A program made the position numbers and the translations under genes. Positions 42,918-51,385 of a stretch of 64,000 nucleotides of DNA are shown one piece after another (position 1 is the first letter of the stretch; each line of letters starts with the position of its first letter). The notes beneath the pieces are model-generated. The model worked only from the letters and a program-made list of their open reading frames with translations, was not told the origin of the DNA and made no database searches. The stretch covers positions 3,487 through 67,486 of the forward strand of contig JBGPCZ010000007.1 of assembly GCA_041482015.1 (NCBI GenBank), written 5' to 3'. The DNA is from JACQFK01 sp041482015. Lineage in GTDB: Bacteria; Planctomycetota; MHYJ01; JACPRB01.

Positions 42918-44084
42918 ATGGCGACGAAGACTGTCATCCTGGGCGGCGGCGTCGGCGGTGTCGTGACCGCCAACACCCTGCGGGGCCTGCTCCCCAAGGA
43001 GCACGAGATCGTCGTCGTCGAGCGCAGCCCGATCTTCCACCTCGGGGCGGCGAAGACGTGGGTGATGCTTGGCCAGAAGAAGCTCGAAGAGGTGACGCGC
43101 CGCGTCGACGCGCTCCGCGCGAAAGGGATCGCGGTCCTCGAGGAGACGGTCGAGAAGATTGACGCCGCGAAGCGCGAGGTGAAGACGTCAAAGTCCGCGC
43201 TCGCGGCGGACTACCTCGTGATCGCGCTCGGGGCGGACCTGAACCGGGCGGCGGTCCCCGGGCTCGACCAGGCGGAGACGTTCTACACGCTGGACGGCGC
43301 GGTCAAGCTGGGGAAGATCCTCAAGGAATTCAAAGGGGGCGACGTCGTCATCCTCAACCCGAAGATGCCGATCAAGTGCCCGCCGGCGCCGTACGAGGTG
43401 GCGTTCCTGCTCGACCACGAGTTCAAGACCGCGGGGATCCGCGAGAAGGCCCGTCTCGCCGTCTGGACAGTGGAGCCGATCCCGATGCCGACGGCGGGGC
43501 CGGCGGTGGGGGGGATCATCAAGGAGGAACTCGCCAAGCGGGGGATCACGCTCCAGCTGCTGAAGAAGCCCAAGGCGGTGGATGGAGCGAAAAAGATCGT
43601 TTCGTTCGAGGATGGGAGCGAAGCGAAGTACGACCTTTTGATCAGCGTGCTCCCCCACGAGGCGCCGAAGGTGGTGCGGGACGCGGGGCTCGTCAATCAA
43701 GGCGGGTGGATCCCGGTCGACCCGAAGACGCTGAAGACGTCCGCCGACCGCGTCTGGGCGATCGGCGACGTGACATCGGTGCCGCTTCCCGGCAGGTACA
43801 AGCCGGACGTGGCCCTCGTGCTCCCGAAGGCGGCGGTCTTCGCCGACGCGCACGGGCGGGTCGTCGCCGCGCAGATCGCGGCCCACGCGCAGGGCAGGGA
43901 ATCCGCGGAGGCGTTCGACGGCAAGGGCTTCTGCTTCGTCGAGTTCGGCGGCCATCACGCCATGGGCGGCGAGGGATCCTTCTTCGACCTGCCCAGTCCC
44001 AAGGTCGTGACGAAGGTCCCCGACCTGTCGCAGTTCGACGAGAAGCTGAAGTGGGCGGCGACGTTCCTGGAGCGGAACTTCTGA
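42918..44084 (+). CDS. Sulfide:quinone oxidoreductase-like FAD protein
   Basis: 388 aa from ATG 42918 (AGGAGGCTGGAC upstream). The FAD-binding motif GGGVGG is at 9-14, the second dinucleotide region around 141-190, and the flavin tail-binding AIGDVT at 281-286. KCPPAPYE with C154 is the block that holds the redox cysteine of sulfide:quinone oxidoreductases and flavocytochrome c sulfide dehydrogenases. A further Cys is C339 (FCFVEFGG). Only these two cysteines are present, fewer than in classical three-Cys enzymes, so the disulfide may be formed by C154 and C339 or the mechanism differs. It lies 10 nt after the UGA-containing DUF6691 gene and likely oxidises the sulfur species the transporter moves. 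Confidence 0.85.
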   Translation: MATKTVILGGGVGGVVTANTLRGLLPKEHEIVVVERSPIFHLGAAKTWVMLGQKKLEEVTRRVDALRAKGIAVLEETVEKIDAAKREVKTSKSALAADYLVIALGADLNRAAVPGLDQAETFYTLDGAVKLGKILKEFKGGDVVILNPKMPIKCPPAPYEVAFLLDHEFKTAGIREKARLAVWTVEPIPMPTAGPAVGGIIKEELAKRGITLQLLKKPKAVDGAKKIVSFEDGSEAKYDLLISVLPHEAPKVVRDAGLVNQGGWIPVDPKTLKTSADRVWAIGDVTSVPLPGRYKPDVALVLPKAAVFADAHGRVVAAQIAAHAQGRESAEAFDGKGFCFVEFGGHHAMGGEGSFFDLPSPKVVTKVPDLSQFDEKLKWAATFLERNF

Positions 44085-44085
44085 A

Positions 44086-44919
44086 CTACTTCGAGGCGAA
44101 GACGAGGGCCTGGCCCCACGTGCGGGAGAGGCGATCCGCGTCGAGCGTGGGGAAGCGTCGGGCGAGCTCGGCGCGGGCGGCTTCCTCGGTGAGCATTCGA
44201 TACAGGACCTGCATCGCGAGCTCGTGAGCGGCCTTCTCGATGGCCTCGCAACGTTTTTTCAATTCGGCATGCGCGGAGCCGGGGATCTCCGGAAACTCGC
44301 GCGCCCATCGCTGTTCCACCGGGATCGCCCGCTCGGGGCCGAAGTCCTGGAAAATGGACAGCGCGCGGTTGAAGGACGCGTCCGCCGCGGGGTCGAGGCC
44401 GTCGACGGGAAGGCCCAGGTGCGTCGCGACTTCCTGGGCTTTCGACCGGGCCCTCGCGTAGTCTTCGAAGTCGCTTTGGATCGGGAACCTTCGGTTTCCG
44501 GGTCCGGCCAGGTCGACCGGAAACCGCGTGCGCACCTCTCCCGTCGACAAGGGCGGCGATACGCCCCGGCCGATGAGCACGCGATCAAAGTCCGCGAGGG
44601 CCTGCTTGCTCTGGGTTCGAAAGGGACCGTAGGACGTCCACGTGAAGACGACCCCTTTCGTACGATCGAACGAGATCCCCGATCGAACGAAGGCGAGGAA
44701 GAATCCCCCCAGCGACAGGCCCGCCCCGACCGCGATCGTCATGATCTTGATCACGAGGCCCTCCGCGGCGCTCGAGACCCGTCGCGTGTGCTCGAAGTCC
44801 ACCGTGAAACCCTTGTAGAGGAGAATCATCCCGCCGGCCAGCATCGCCAGCTTCAGCACCAGCGGGCCTGGATCCTCGTAGGTGACGTACCTCAATTCGT
44901 CCGAAGGGCTCCGTGCCAT
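44086..44919 (-). CDS. Two-pass membrane protein of unknown function
   Basis: 277 aa from ATG 44919; the frame stays open to 44973. Two hydrophobic segments lie near residues 20-38 and 53-78. Next comes a beta-rich stretch (GISFDRTKGVVFTWTSYGPF) reminiscent of bacterial PH-like domains, then a soluble helical C-terminus rich in Glu/Arg/Ala. I cannot assign a family. Its stop is 1 nt from the convergent flavoprotein stop. Confidence 0.65.
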   Translation of the reverse strand: MARSPSDELRYVTYEDPGPLVLKLAMLAGGMILLYKGFTVDFEHTRRVSSAAEGLVIKIMTIAVGAGLSLGGFFLAFVRSGISFDRTKGVVFTWTSYGPFRTQSKQALADFDRVLIGRGVSPPLSTGEVRTRFPVDLAGPGNRRFPIQSDFEDYARARSKAQEVATHLGLPVDGLDPAADASFNRALSIFQDFGPERAIPVEQRWAREFPEIPGSAHAELKKRCEAIEKAAHELAMQVLYRMLTEEAARAELARRFPTLDADRLSRTWGQALVFASK

Positions 44920-45030
44920 ACCGAACCATAGCGCGAGAAGTCGCCCCGCGTCAATCCGATCGGCGATTGCCAAGGAAGGGGACGAAGGCGGGGGGAGAAA
45001 TCAGCGATCAAAGGCGGAGTCGCGGGGAGC

Positions 45031-46508
45031 TCATTCCCGCTCGTTCGCGCCGAGTCTCTTTACCGCCTCGCGCGCCGCAAGACGAACTTCGGGCTCGGGG
45101 TCCTGGAGGGCGGTGCGTAGAGCGGGCAGGGTGCCCTTGGCCTGGGGTCCCAGGCCGGCCAGGGCTTCGGCGGCGCGGAGGCGGATCAGAAGGTCCGGAC
45201 TCTTGAGCGCCTCGGCGAGCACCGCGAGCGCGGCCTCGCCCTGCTTCTCCGGGGCGATCTTGAGGAGCGCCTCGGCGGCCGCGACCCGGACGTCGGCCTC
45301 CGGATCCTTGAGCAGCTTGACTCGGCCGGCACCACGGGGAGCGCCACGGCCCCGCAATCGCCCAGGAGCCGCGCTCCCGTGGCGCGCGCGCCGAAACTCC
45401 CCCGGCGCTCGTCCTCCAGGAGATTCCGGACGATCAGGCTGAGGGCTCCCTCGAGTTCCTTCGCCCGCGGGTTTATGCGGGAGAGCGCCACCATCGCCGC
45501 GCCGCATCGGACCGGCCGGAAGTCCTTGACCGTGTCGCGGGGGGTGACGGCCCAGGCGAGGGCGGGAACGGCCGGCCTGGCCCGCTCTCCCAGGTTCTGC
45601 AGGGCCTGGGCCGCGGCGAGCTGCACGAACCAGTCCTCGTCGGCGAGGGCCCGCGCCAGTCCGTCGATCGCCGCCTTGCCTTCCGGAACGATCGCCCCCA
45701 GCGCGGCGACCGCGGCATAGCGCACCTCCGGGTCCTCGTCCCGCGCCGCAAGCGTCAGCGCCGCCTCCGCCTCCCGCGCGGCGGGTCCGAGCTCGGCCAG
45801 CGCGAGCGCGGCCTGCATCCGGACGGCGGAGCCCGGATTCCGGAGTTCGGCGAGCCACGCGGAGAGCGGCCGCGTCCCGGCGGCCGGCGCGGCAGGATCG
45901 CGCGCGGGCGCCTTGTTGTTGGGCGACCTCAGGCTGTACCGGACCCACTGCGTCTCGGCGGGGTTCCGGCGGCGCCGGCACTTGACGGTCACGTCGCGGC
46001 CCCGGAGCAGGTTCGACACCGCGTCGGCCAGCTCGATGGTGGTCCCGATGAAGGCCATCTCGAAATCGTGCCGCACGGTCCCGCTCTGCCAGCCGTCGGC
46101 GGCGGGCAACGTGTGGAACCAGGTGCCGTCGAGGAAGGTCAGGCACGCTCGCTGGGCGATGAGGTTCTCGAAGTCGGCACTCGACGCGCGGGACTGGAAT
46201 CGCTTCTCGCAGGACTGGGTGAAGTGGACGGCGACGCGCCCCGGTTCCATTTCCTTGAAGGGCGCCCCCGCCTCCCAGAGGATCTGGAGCTTCAGGTCCT
46301 TGATCTCGGGCTTCCCTTTGAGCGGCTTGCCCATCTTGAACCGGAAGCCGCCCCGTGAAAGATTGACCTTTTCCACCTCGACGAGCGTGACCGTCCGGAA
46401 CTCCGACACGATCTCCGGCAGGGTCACCTGCCACCCGCCGCCGTCGATGTAGGCCGGGGCCGGCGACGCCAGCAGGAGCAGGGTCGCGACGACAACGCAC
46501 TTCCTCAT
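45031..46508 (-). pseudogene. Frameshifted secreted HEAT-repeat protein
   Basis: ATG 46508 begins with signal peptide MRKCVVVATLLLLASPAPA. Residues 20-200 are an unassigned domain (TVLVEVEKVNLSRG-like strands, WFHTLPAADGWQ). HEAT repeats begin near 220 (PGSAVRMQAALALAELGP, DPEVRYAAVAALGAI, DEDWFVQLAAAQALQNLG). Near 45319-45330 the HEAT frame shifts. The first frame goes to nonsense (ESSCSRIRRP), while another frame continues perfectly from KLLKDPEADVRVAAAEALLKI to the stop at 45031. One missing base (or two extra) explains it; no slippery heptamer is visible. It is either a recent pseudogene or a sequencing error; the intact product would be about 492 aa. Confidence 0.75.
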
Positions 46509-46761
46509 CGCGGCGGCCCTCCAAGACCGTGCCCCCTGCGCCAGGGGGTCAGACTTCCTGAATTATAGCAGGTGACGGCTTTGCGCAGGAAGCCTGCCTC
46601 GGGGTCGTCCCGGGCTTCGAGGGTTCGGCGAGCGTTGATGCCATGAGAGGACGAGTTACGTTTTGTAACATGGGGGTGACACGCGGGAATTCCTTTTGGA
46701 TTCCCTGTGCAATCCGGGGCCCTCGTCTCAATACTTCCTGTTAGCGGTTAGGGGCCATAAG

Positions 46762-47271
46762 ATGCCGGACCTGCACGAAGACTTCATGCGGAGCTACATC
46801 GCCGCGGAGCCCAAGCTCCGCGCGTTCGCGCTCGCGTGCGGACTGCCCCTCGAGCAGGTCGACGACCTCGCCCAGCAGGCGGCCCTCGTCCTCTGGCGGC
46901 GCTTCGGCGAGTACGACCGCGCGCGCCCCTTCCTGCCCTGGGCGCTTGGCGTTACGCGCAACCTCATCCACGAGACCCGGCGCGAAGGGGCCCAGTCGCG
47001 GCGGCTCCTCGCCCCGGCCGTCGCCGAACGGCTCGCCGAGGCGTGCGCGGGCCTCGAGGAGAAGATCGACCTCCGGCGCCACGCCCTCCGCGGCTGCCTC
47101 GAGAAGCTCCCCGCTCATCACCGCGACCTTCTCGACCTGCGCTACGGCCTCGGGCTCCCTCTCGTCGAGATCGGGTCGCGCCTGAAGCGGGGGCTCTCCG
47201 CCGTCAACATGGCCCTCCACCGCGTCCGCCAGCTGCTCCTCGAGTGCGTCCATCGCGAGGCGTCGTCATGA
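46762..47271 (+). CDS. ECF-type sigma factor, planctomycete/verrucomicrobial group
   Basis: 169 aa from ATG 46762. Region 2 spans 10-75 (LEQVDDLAQQAALVLWRRF, FLPWALGVTRNLIHETRR) and region 4 about 105-160 (LRGCLEKLPAHHRDLLDLRYGLGLPLVEIGSRLKRGLSAVNMALHRVRQLL, broken across helices). The CLEKLPAHHRDLLDLRY block is typical of the Rhodopirellula/Verrucomicrobium ECF group (TIGR02989-like). The preceding 253-nt gap (46509-46761) holds an AT-rich patch at 46665-46675 and no gene. It is co-translated with the FecR gene (ATGA). Confidence 0.9.
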   Translation: MPDLHEDFMRSYIAAEPKLRAFALACGLPLEQVDDLAQQAALVLWRRFGEYDRARPFLPWALGVTRNLIHETRREGAQSRRLLAPAVAERLAEACAGLEEKIDLRRHALRGCLEKLPAHHRDLLDLRYGLGLPLVEIGSRLKRGLSAVNMALHRVRQLLLECVHREASS

Positions 47272-48941
47272 GCGGATCGTACGACCGCGATCATGCGCGC
47301 CGGCTCATGAGCCGCCACCTCGAGCAGGACCTCTCGGACTCCGAATGGGCCGAGCTCGAGGCGATCCTCGAAACGAGCGACGAGGCGCGCCGCGATCTCC
47401 TCCTCCTCTCGTCGCTCCACCAGGAGCTCTTCGTCCAGGCACAGGTCGCACGCCCCGCCGCCCGGAAGGCGGCGCCGCGACGCCGGCCGTGGATCCCGAT
47501 CGCCGCGGCCGCCGCCATCTTCGTCGCGCTGGCCCTCTCGGTCGCCCTTTTGAATCCGCAGCCTGCGGAGAACGTCGAGCTTCCGGAAGCGCCGCTCGTC
47601 GAGCGCCCCGAGCCGGTCCGGCCGACCCCGCAGGCGGCGCGGAGGCAGGCGGAGGAAGTGCTGGAGGAGATCGTCCGGCAGCAGGGGCAGCTCGAGGAAT
47701 CGCGGAAGACGGCCGACCAGGCGGACCAGCAGCGGGAGCGTCGCGAGGCCGAGGCGCGGCTCGCGCTCAACGCCGCCGAGCGCCAGGCCGCCGTCGAGAA
47801 CCTCGAGGAGGCGCGCGCCGAGGAACGGAAGATCGAGGAAAAGACTCCGAAGGAGGCCCCCGCCCCGGCCACCGTCGTCTTCCTCGCGACCGTGACCCGC
47901 GCCGAGGGCGAGGTCTTCGTGACGTCCGGCGGCGCGCGCTCCGCGGCGCGGATCGGCCTGGGCCTGCAATCGGGCGACGGACTGGAGGTCATCCAGGGCG
48001 CCTCGGCCCTGCTCTTCGGCGACGGGACGCGTCTCAGCCTCGCACCGCAGACCTCGATCGCGTCGATCACGGATGCGGCGGGGAAGAGGGTCGCGCTCGA
48101 CCGCGGCCGGGTCTCGGCCGAGGTGGCGAAGCAGCCGGCGGGCCGGCCGCTCGTCTTTGCCACGCCCCATGGAGAAGCAAGGGTGCTGGGGACGACGCTC
48201 CTGCTTCGCGTGACCCCCGACGCGACCGAGCTCGAGGTGAAGACCGGCAGTGTGCGGCTGACGCGCGCGAAGGACAAGGCCGGCGTCGACGTCGCGGGCG
48301 GCCACCTGGCCGAGATCGCGCCGGGCGCCGAGTTTGGCGCGCGCGCCGTCCGCGTCCTCGAATTCCAGGACGGCGCACGCTATGCGGGCACGCGGTCCAC
48401 GTTTCTCTCGCAGGACGAGGCGACGAAGAACTTCGCGGCCGCGGACGTGCTCCTCTCCGATGGCGACTACCCCGAGGGGACCCACCGGGACCGCGAGATC
48501 CTGCTCAAATGGGACCTCTCGGAGATCCCGCCGGGCCTGAAAGTCCGCGACGCCGCGATCGTGGTGCACGTCGCCGACGGATCGGCCCATCCCTATCCGA
48601 TCACCGCGATGAAGCGGGACTGGACGGAGACGGAGGCGACGTGGAGGGAGAGCGCCCGCAACAAGCCGTGGCAGTCGGGCGGCGGGCAGGGCGCGACGGA
48701 GCGCTCGACGACGGTGATGGGATCCGTGGTCTCGACCGACGCGGGGTTCGCGGCAACCCCTCTCAACGCGGAGGGCCTCGCGGTCGTCCAGTCGTGGATC
48801 GACGATCCGCGGAACAATCACGGCGTCATGATCTGCAACCCGAACACCTCGGACGCGATGGGGATCACGTCGCGGCGCGCGCCCGATCCCCTGCGGCGCC
48901 CGAAGCTGGTCGTCACGGTCGTCTCGAAGGCCCGGAGATAA
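47268..48941 (+). CDS. FecR-domain transmembrane protein with DNRLRE-type C-terminus
   Basis: 557 aa. A cytoplasmic helical N-terminus (1-70, DSEWAELEAILETSDEARRDL), where the partner sigma would bind, is followed by a membrane segment (75-95), a charged coiled coil (123-205, rich in EEAR/ERRE), a FecR domain (about 207-345: AEGEVFVTSGGARS, FGDGTRLSLAPQTSIA, FATPHGEARVLGTTLLLRV) and a DNRLRE-type beta domain (about 350-557: REILLKWDLSEIPPGLKV, NNHGVMICNPNTSD). The FecR part is closely similar to that of the 8518 protein (KQPxxxPxxFxTPHGEA). It has no visible zinc finger, unlike that paralogue. Confidence 0.87.
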   Translation: MSGSYDRDHARRLMSRHLEQDLSDSEWAELEAILETSDEARRDLLLLSSLHQELFVQAQVARPAARKAAPRRRPWIPIAAAAAIFVALALSVALLNPQPAENVELPEAPLVERPEPVRPTPQAARRQAEEVLEEIVRQQGQLEESRKTADQADQQRERREAEARLALNAAERQAAVENLEEARAEERKIEEKTPKEAPAPATVVFLATVTRAEGEVFVTSGGARSAARIGLGLQSGDGLEVIQGASALLFGDGTRLSLAPQTSIASITDAAGKRVALDRGRVSAEVAKQPAGRPLVFATPHGEARVLGTTLLLRVTPDATELEVKTGSVRLTRAKDKAGVDVAGGHLAEIAPGAEFGARAVRVLEFQDGARYAGTRSTFLSQDEATKNFAAADVLLSDGDYPEGTHRDREILLKWDLSEIPPGLKVRDAAIVVHVADGSAHPYPITAMKRDWTETEATWRESARNKPWQSGGGQGATERSTTVMGSVVSTDAGFAATPLNAEGLAVVQSWIDDPRNNHGVMICNPNTSDAMGITSRRAPDPLRRPKLVVTVVSKARR

Positions 48942-48951
48942 GGAGGACCCT

Positions 48952-50763
48952 ATGAACGCCGCACTCGCGCTTCTCATGGCGCTCGTCACCCAGGACCCGG
49001 CCGCGTGGGACACGGGCCAGGCGTCGGCCGCGCCGCTCTCGCCGGAGCAGGTGGAGGCGAAGACCGGGTGGACCGTGATCGCGCGCGACCAGGCCCAGGC
49101 CGCGTTCAAAGGGGACGCCGTCGTGAGCAACGGTCGCATCCTGGCCGTCGCGAGGAAGCAGGGCGGGGGTGTCGAGGTCTACTCGCTCGCGGCCGGAAAC
49201 GCCGTGAGCCGGGCGCGCCTCGTGCTCCAGGGCCCGGGCGGCGACGCCTCGGCCCGGCTCGAACGCGCGGCGCTCACGGAGAACGGGAAGGGCGGCGCGG
49301 TCCTGGAGGTCTCTTACAAGTCCTCAAAAGGGGTCGCGCTCACGGCCAAGTTCCGCCTGAAGCGCGGCGACGTGAGCGTCGAGACGACGCCCGTCGCCGG
49401 CGTCGAGAAGCTGCGCGTGGAATGTCCGACACGGTTCGCGGTCCTGCCCGATTTCTTTGCCGACGACGTCCTCATCGACGCTCGGAAGATCCCGATCGCC
49501 TCGGCCGAGGTGCCGAGCGAGAATTTCCTGATGCACCTGGCCGGTGCCGGCGAGTCGATCGCGCTGGCCATCTCCGAGGGTCGCGAGCAGGAGATGCGGA
49601 TCACGCTCTCGGGCGAGGGCGAGAAGAGGACGATCACGGGATCGGAGATCGCCTTCGGCGGGAAGAAGAGGATCTGGCTCGCGCTCCTCGAGGGGCCGGG
49701 GATCTGGCACTCGGTGGACCTCAAGAAGGAGGATTCCCAGAAGGTCATCCCGCTGGAATGGAAAATGCCGTTCGTGGCGCAGTGGCGGGTCGACTTCAGC
49801 CGGCCGAACGACCTCGTCGACGGCTGGGACATGCTGCTCCAGAACAAGAAGGGCCACGACTACATCAAGCCCGCGTGGTTCGGCGGGCCCGCGGAGGACG
49901 TGAACGACGCCACGCGCCGGCGGTTCACGGAGGTGCTGGGCTTTTTCCCGTACCCGGCGTGGAGCGACCCGGAGCGGCGCGGGTATCTCCAGCCGCTCGA
50001 GATCACGACGCGGACGAAGTTCATCACGCAGCTGACGTACCAGGGCCCGGTCGTGATCTACCCGCTCAACCGCCTGAAGGAGACGCCGCCCGAGGCCTTC
50101 ACGGTGATCGACGTCGCGCGGAACGCGCTGGGGATGGGTCCGTGCGAGTACGTGCTCGACCTCGAGAACCAGAAGCAGGAGTACAAGGGGCTGGCGACGT
50201 GCAACACGCGGGAGAAGCTGCTCGAGATCTACCAGAAGGGCGAGCAGAAGGCGAAGCGGGCCGAGGTCGAGAAGTACCTGGACGACGTGGTCCTGTTCGT
50301 GAAGCACATCCGGGGGCGGATCACGCAGTACGTCGACTTCGGCCACAAGGTGCGGGAGTATCTTGCGGCGCAGAAGAAGGCGCACCCGGAGTTGAAGGAC
50401 CCGATCACGGAGCTCGAGAAGATCGCGGAGGAGGTCGACGCGCGGTTCCAGGAGCGCGAGGAGCGGATCCAGTCGCCGTCGCGCGTGGAGGCGATGAACG
50501 CGGACTTCCGGAAGGCCGTGCTGGAGGCCGACGGCCCGGAGGCCCTCGAGCGATGCAAGAAGTACTCGGACGATCTCGTGCGGATCGGCGGGAACCAGGA
50601 CAAGCTGGTCTCGGAGTGCCGCTGGGTGGCGCGGACGCTCCGGCAGCGGGCGGGCCTGATGGTGGCGGTGGACCCGCGGATGGACGCGATCGCGAACGAG
50701 GTCCGCGCGCGGTCGCAGGAGGTCCTGCTGAAACCCTCGTGGCACGAGCGGGCAAGGCAGTAG
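48952..50763 (+). CDS. Large secreted protein of unknown function
   Basis: 603 aa with ultra-short leader MNAALALLMALVTQ then DP. Residues 40-280 are beta-rich (RARLVLQGPGGDASARLER, FLMHLAGAGESIALAISEG). Residues 290-400 are aromatic-rich (FFPYPAWSDPERRGYLQPL, VIYPLNRLKETPPEAFTVID). Residues 430-590 are long charged helices, likely coiled coil (LDDVVLFVKHIRGRITQYVDF). I recognise no family or active site. It lies 10 nt after the FecR gene with AGGAGGACC before it, so it is likely the main output of this sigma/FecR unit. Confidence 0.65.
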   Translation: MNAALALLMALVTQDPAAWDTGQASAAPLSPEQVEAKTGWTVIARDQAQAAFKGDAVVSNGRILAVARKQGGGVEVYSLAAGNAVSRARLVLQGPGGDASARLERAALTENGKGGAVLEVSYKSSKGVALTAKFRLKRGDVSVETTPVAGVEKLRVECPTRFAVLPDFFADDVLIDARKIPIASAEVPSENFLMHLAGAGESIALAISEGREQEMRITLSGEGEKRTITGSEIAFGGKKRIWLALLEGPGIWHSVDLKKEDSQKVIPLEWKMPFVAQWRVDFSRPNDLVDGWDMLLQNKKGHDYIKPAWFGGPAEDVNDATRRRFTEVLGFFPYPAWSDPERRGYLQPLEITTRTKFITQLTYQGPVVIYPLNRLKETPPEAFTVIDVARNALGMGPCEYVLDLENQKQEYKGLATCNTREKLLEIYQKGEQKAKRAEVEKYLDDVVLFVKHIRGRITQYVDFGHKVREYLAAQKKAHPELKDPITELEKIAEEVDARFQEREERIQSPSRVEAMNADFRKAVLEADGPEALERCKKYSDDLVRIGGNQDKLVSECRWVARTLRQRAGLMVAVDPRMDAIANEVRARSQEVLLKPSWHERARQ

Positions 50764-50768
50764 CCGGG

Positions 50769-51281
50769 CTAAATCTTCCCGGAGGCCAGCTCCCGCAAAC
50801 TCTCCTGGCGCTCCAGCAGGAAGCGCCGCAGCACCTCGCCTGCAGGGACGCCGTGCAGGATCACGTGGTGCGGCGCCGCCGAAGCGACGATCTCCAGGTC
50901 GGCGGTCCTGAGGAGACGCATCAGGGGACCTTCGTTGAGCTCGATGCTCGTGATGTCGGCGTAGCGAAGGAACCGCGTCCTCTGCCAAACCCACCCGCTT
51001 CGGATCTCCAGCTCCCTCGCCCCGGCGCTGTACCGACCACGATGCGATCCGAACTTATGGAGAACGATCAAGGCTCCGATCGCGGCGACCAACGCGGCAG
51101 GAACCGCGAAGGAGGGGTCTTCGATGAGGATCCGCCACGAAGCCTGGCGCCAGGGGCGTCCGGGAGAATGCATGACGAGCCAGAGGAATCCGAACCAGGC
51201 GGCGACGATCAGCGAGATGACGCCGGCGCCGTGAATCAACGAACCCCAGGGACGCAGGAACGAGGAACGGTAGGTCTTCAT
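50769..51281 (-). CDS. PH-like (bPH2, YdbS-type) membrane protein
   Basis: 170 aa from ATG 51281. Two membrane segments (18-37 and 57-76) precede a bacterial PH-like domain (about 82-150) recognised by RYSAGARELEIRSGWVWQR, TRFLRYADITSIELNEGPL and ADLEIVASAAPHHVILHGV. The last 20 residues are a charged helix. Proteins of this type are small envelope or vesicle proteins of uncertain role. Transcribed away from ada. Confidence 0.78.
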   Translation of the reverse strand: MKTYRSSFLRPWGSLIHGAGVISLIVAAWFGFLWLVMHSPGRPWRQASWRILIEDPSFAVPAALVAAIGALIVLHKFGSHRGRYSAGARELEIRSGWVWQRTRFLRYADITSIELNEGPLMRLLRTADLEIVASAAPHHVILHGVPAGEVLRRFLLERQESLRELASGKI

Positions 51282-51385
51282 GACAACACCTCGAATACTC
51301 CTTCCATTGGACGCCGGTGAAGCGCGCGACTTCGACCGCAAGATTCGGATAGTCCGCGGCCCGCCCCGGCGATAGAATCCGGCGC

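Noticed and set aside
45319..45330. Programmed frameshift in the HEAT gene
   Set aside because: No slippery heptamer, no downstream pseudoknot and no internal Shine-Dalgarno were seen; mutation or error is simpler.
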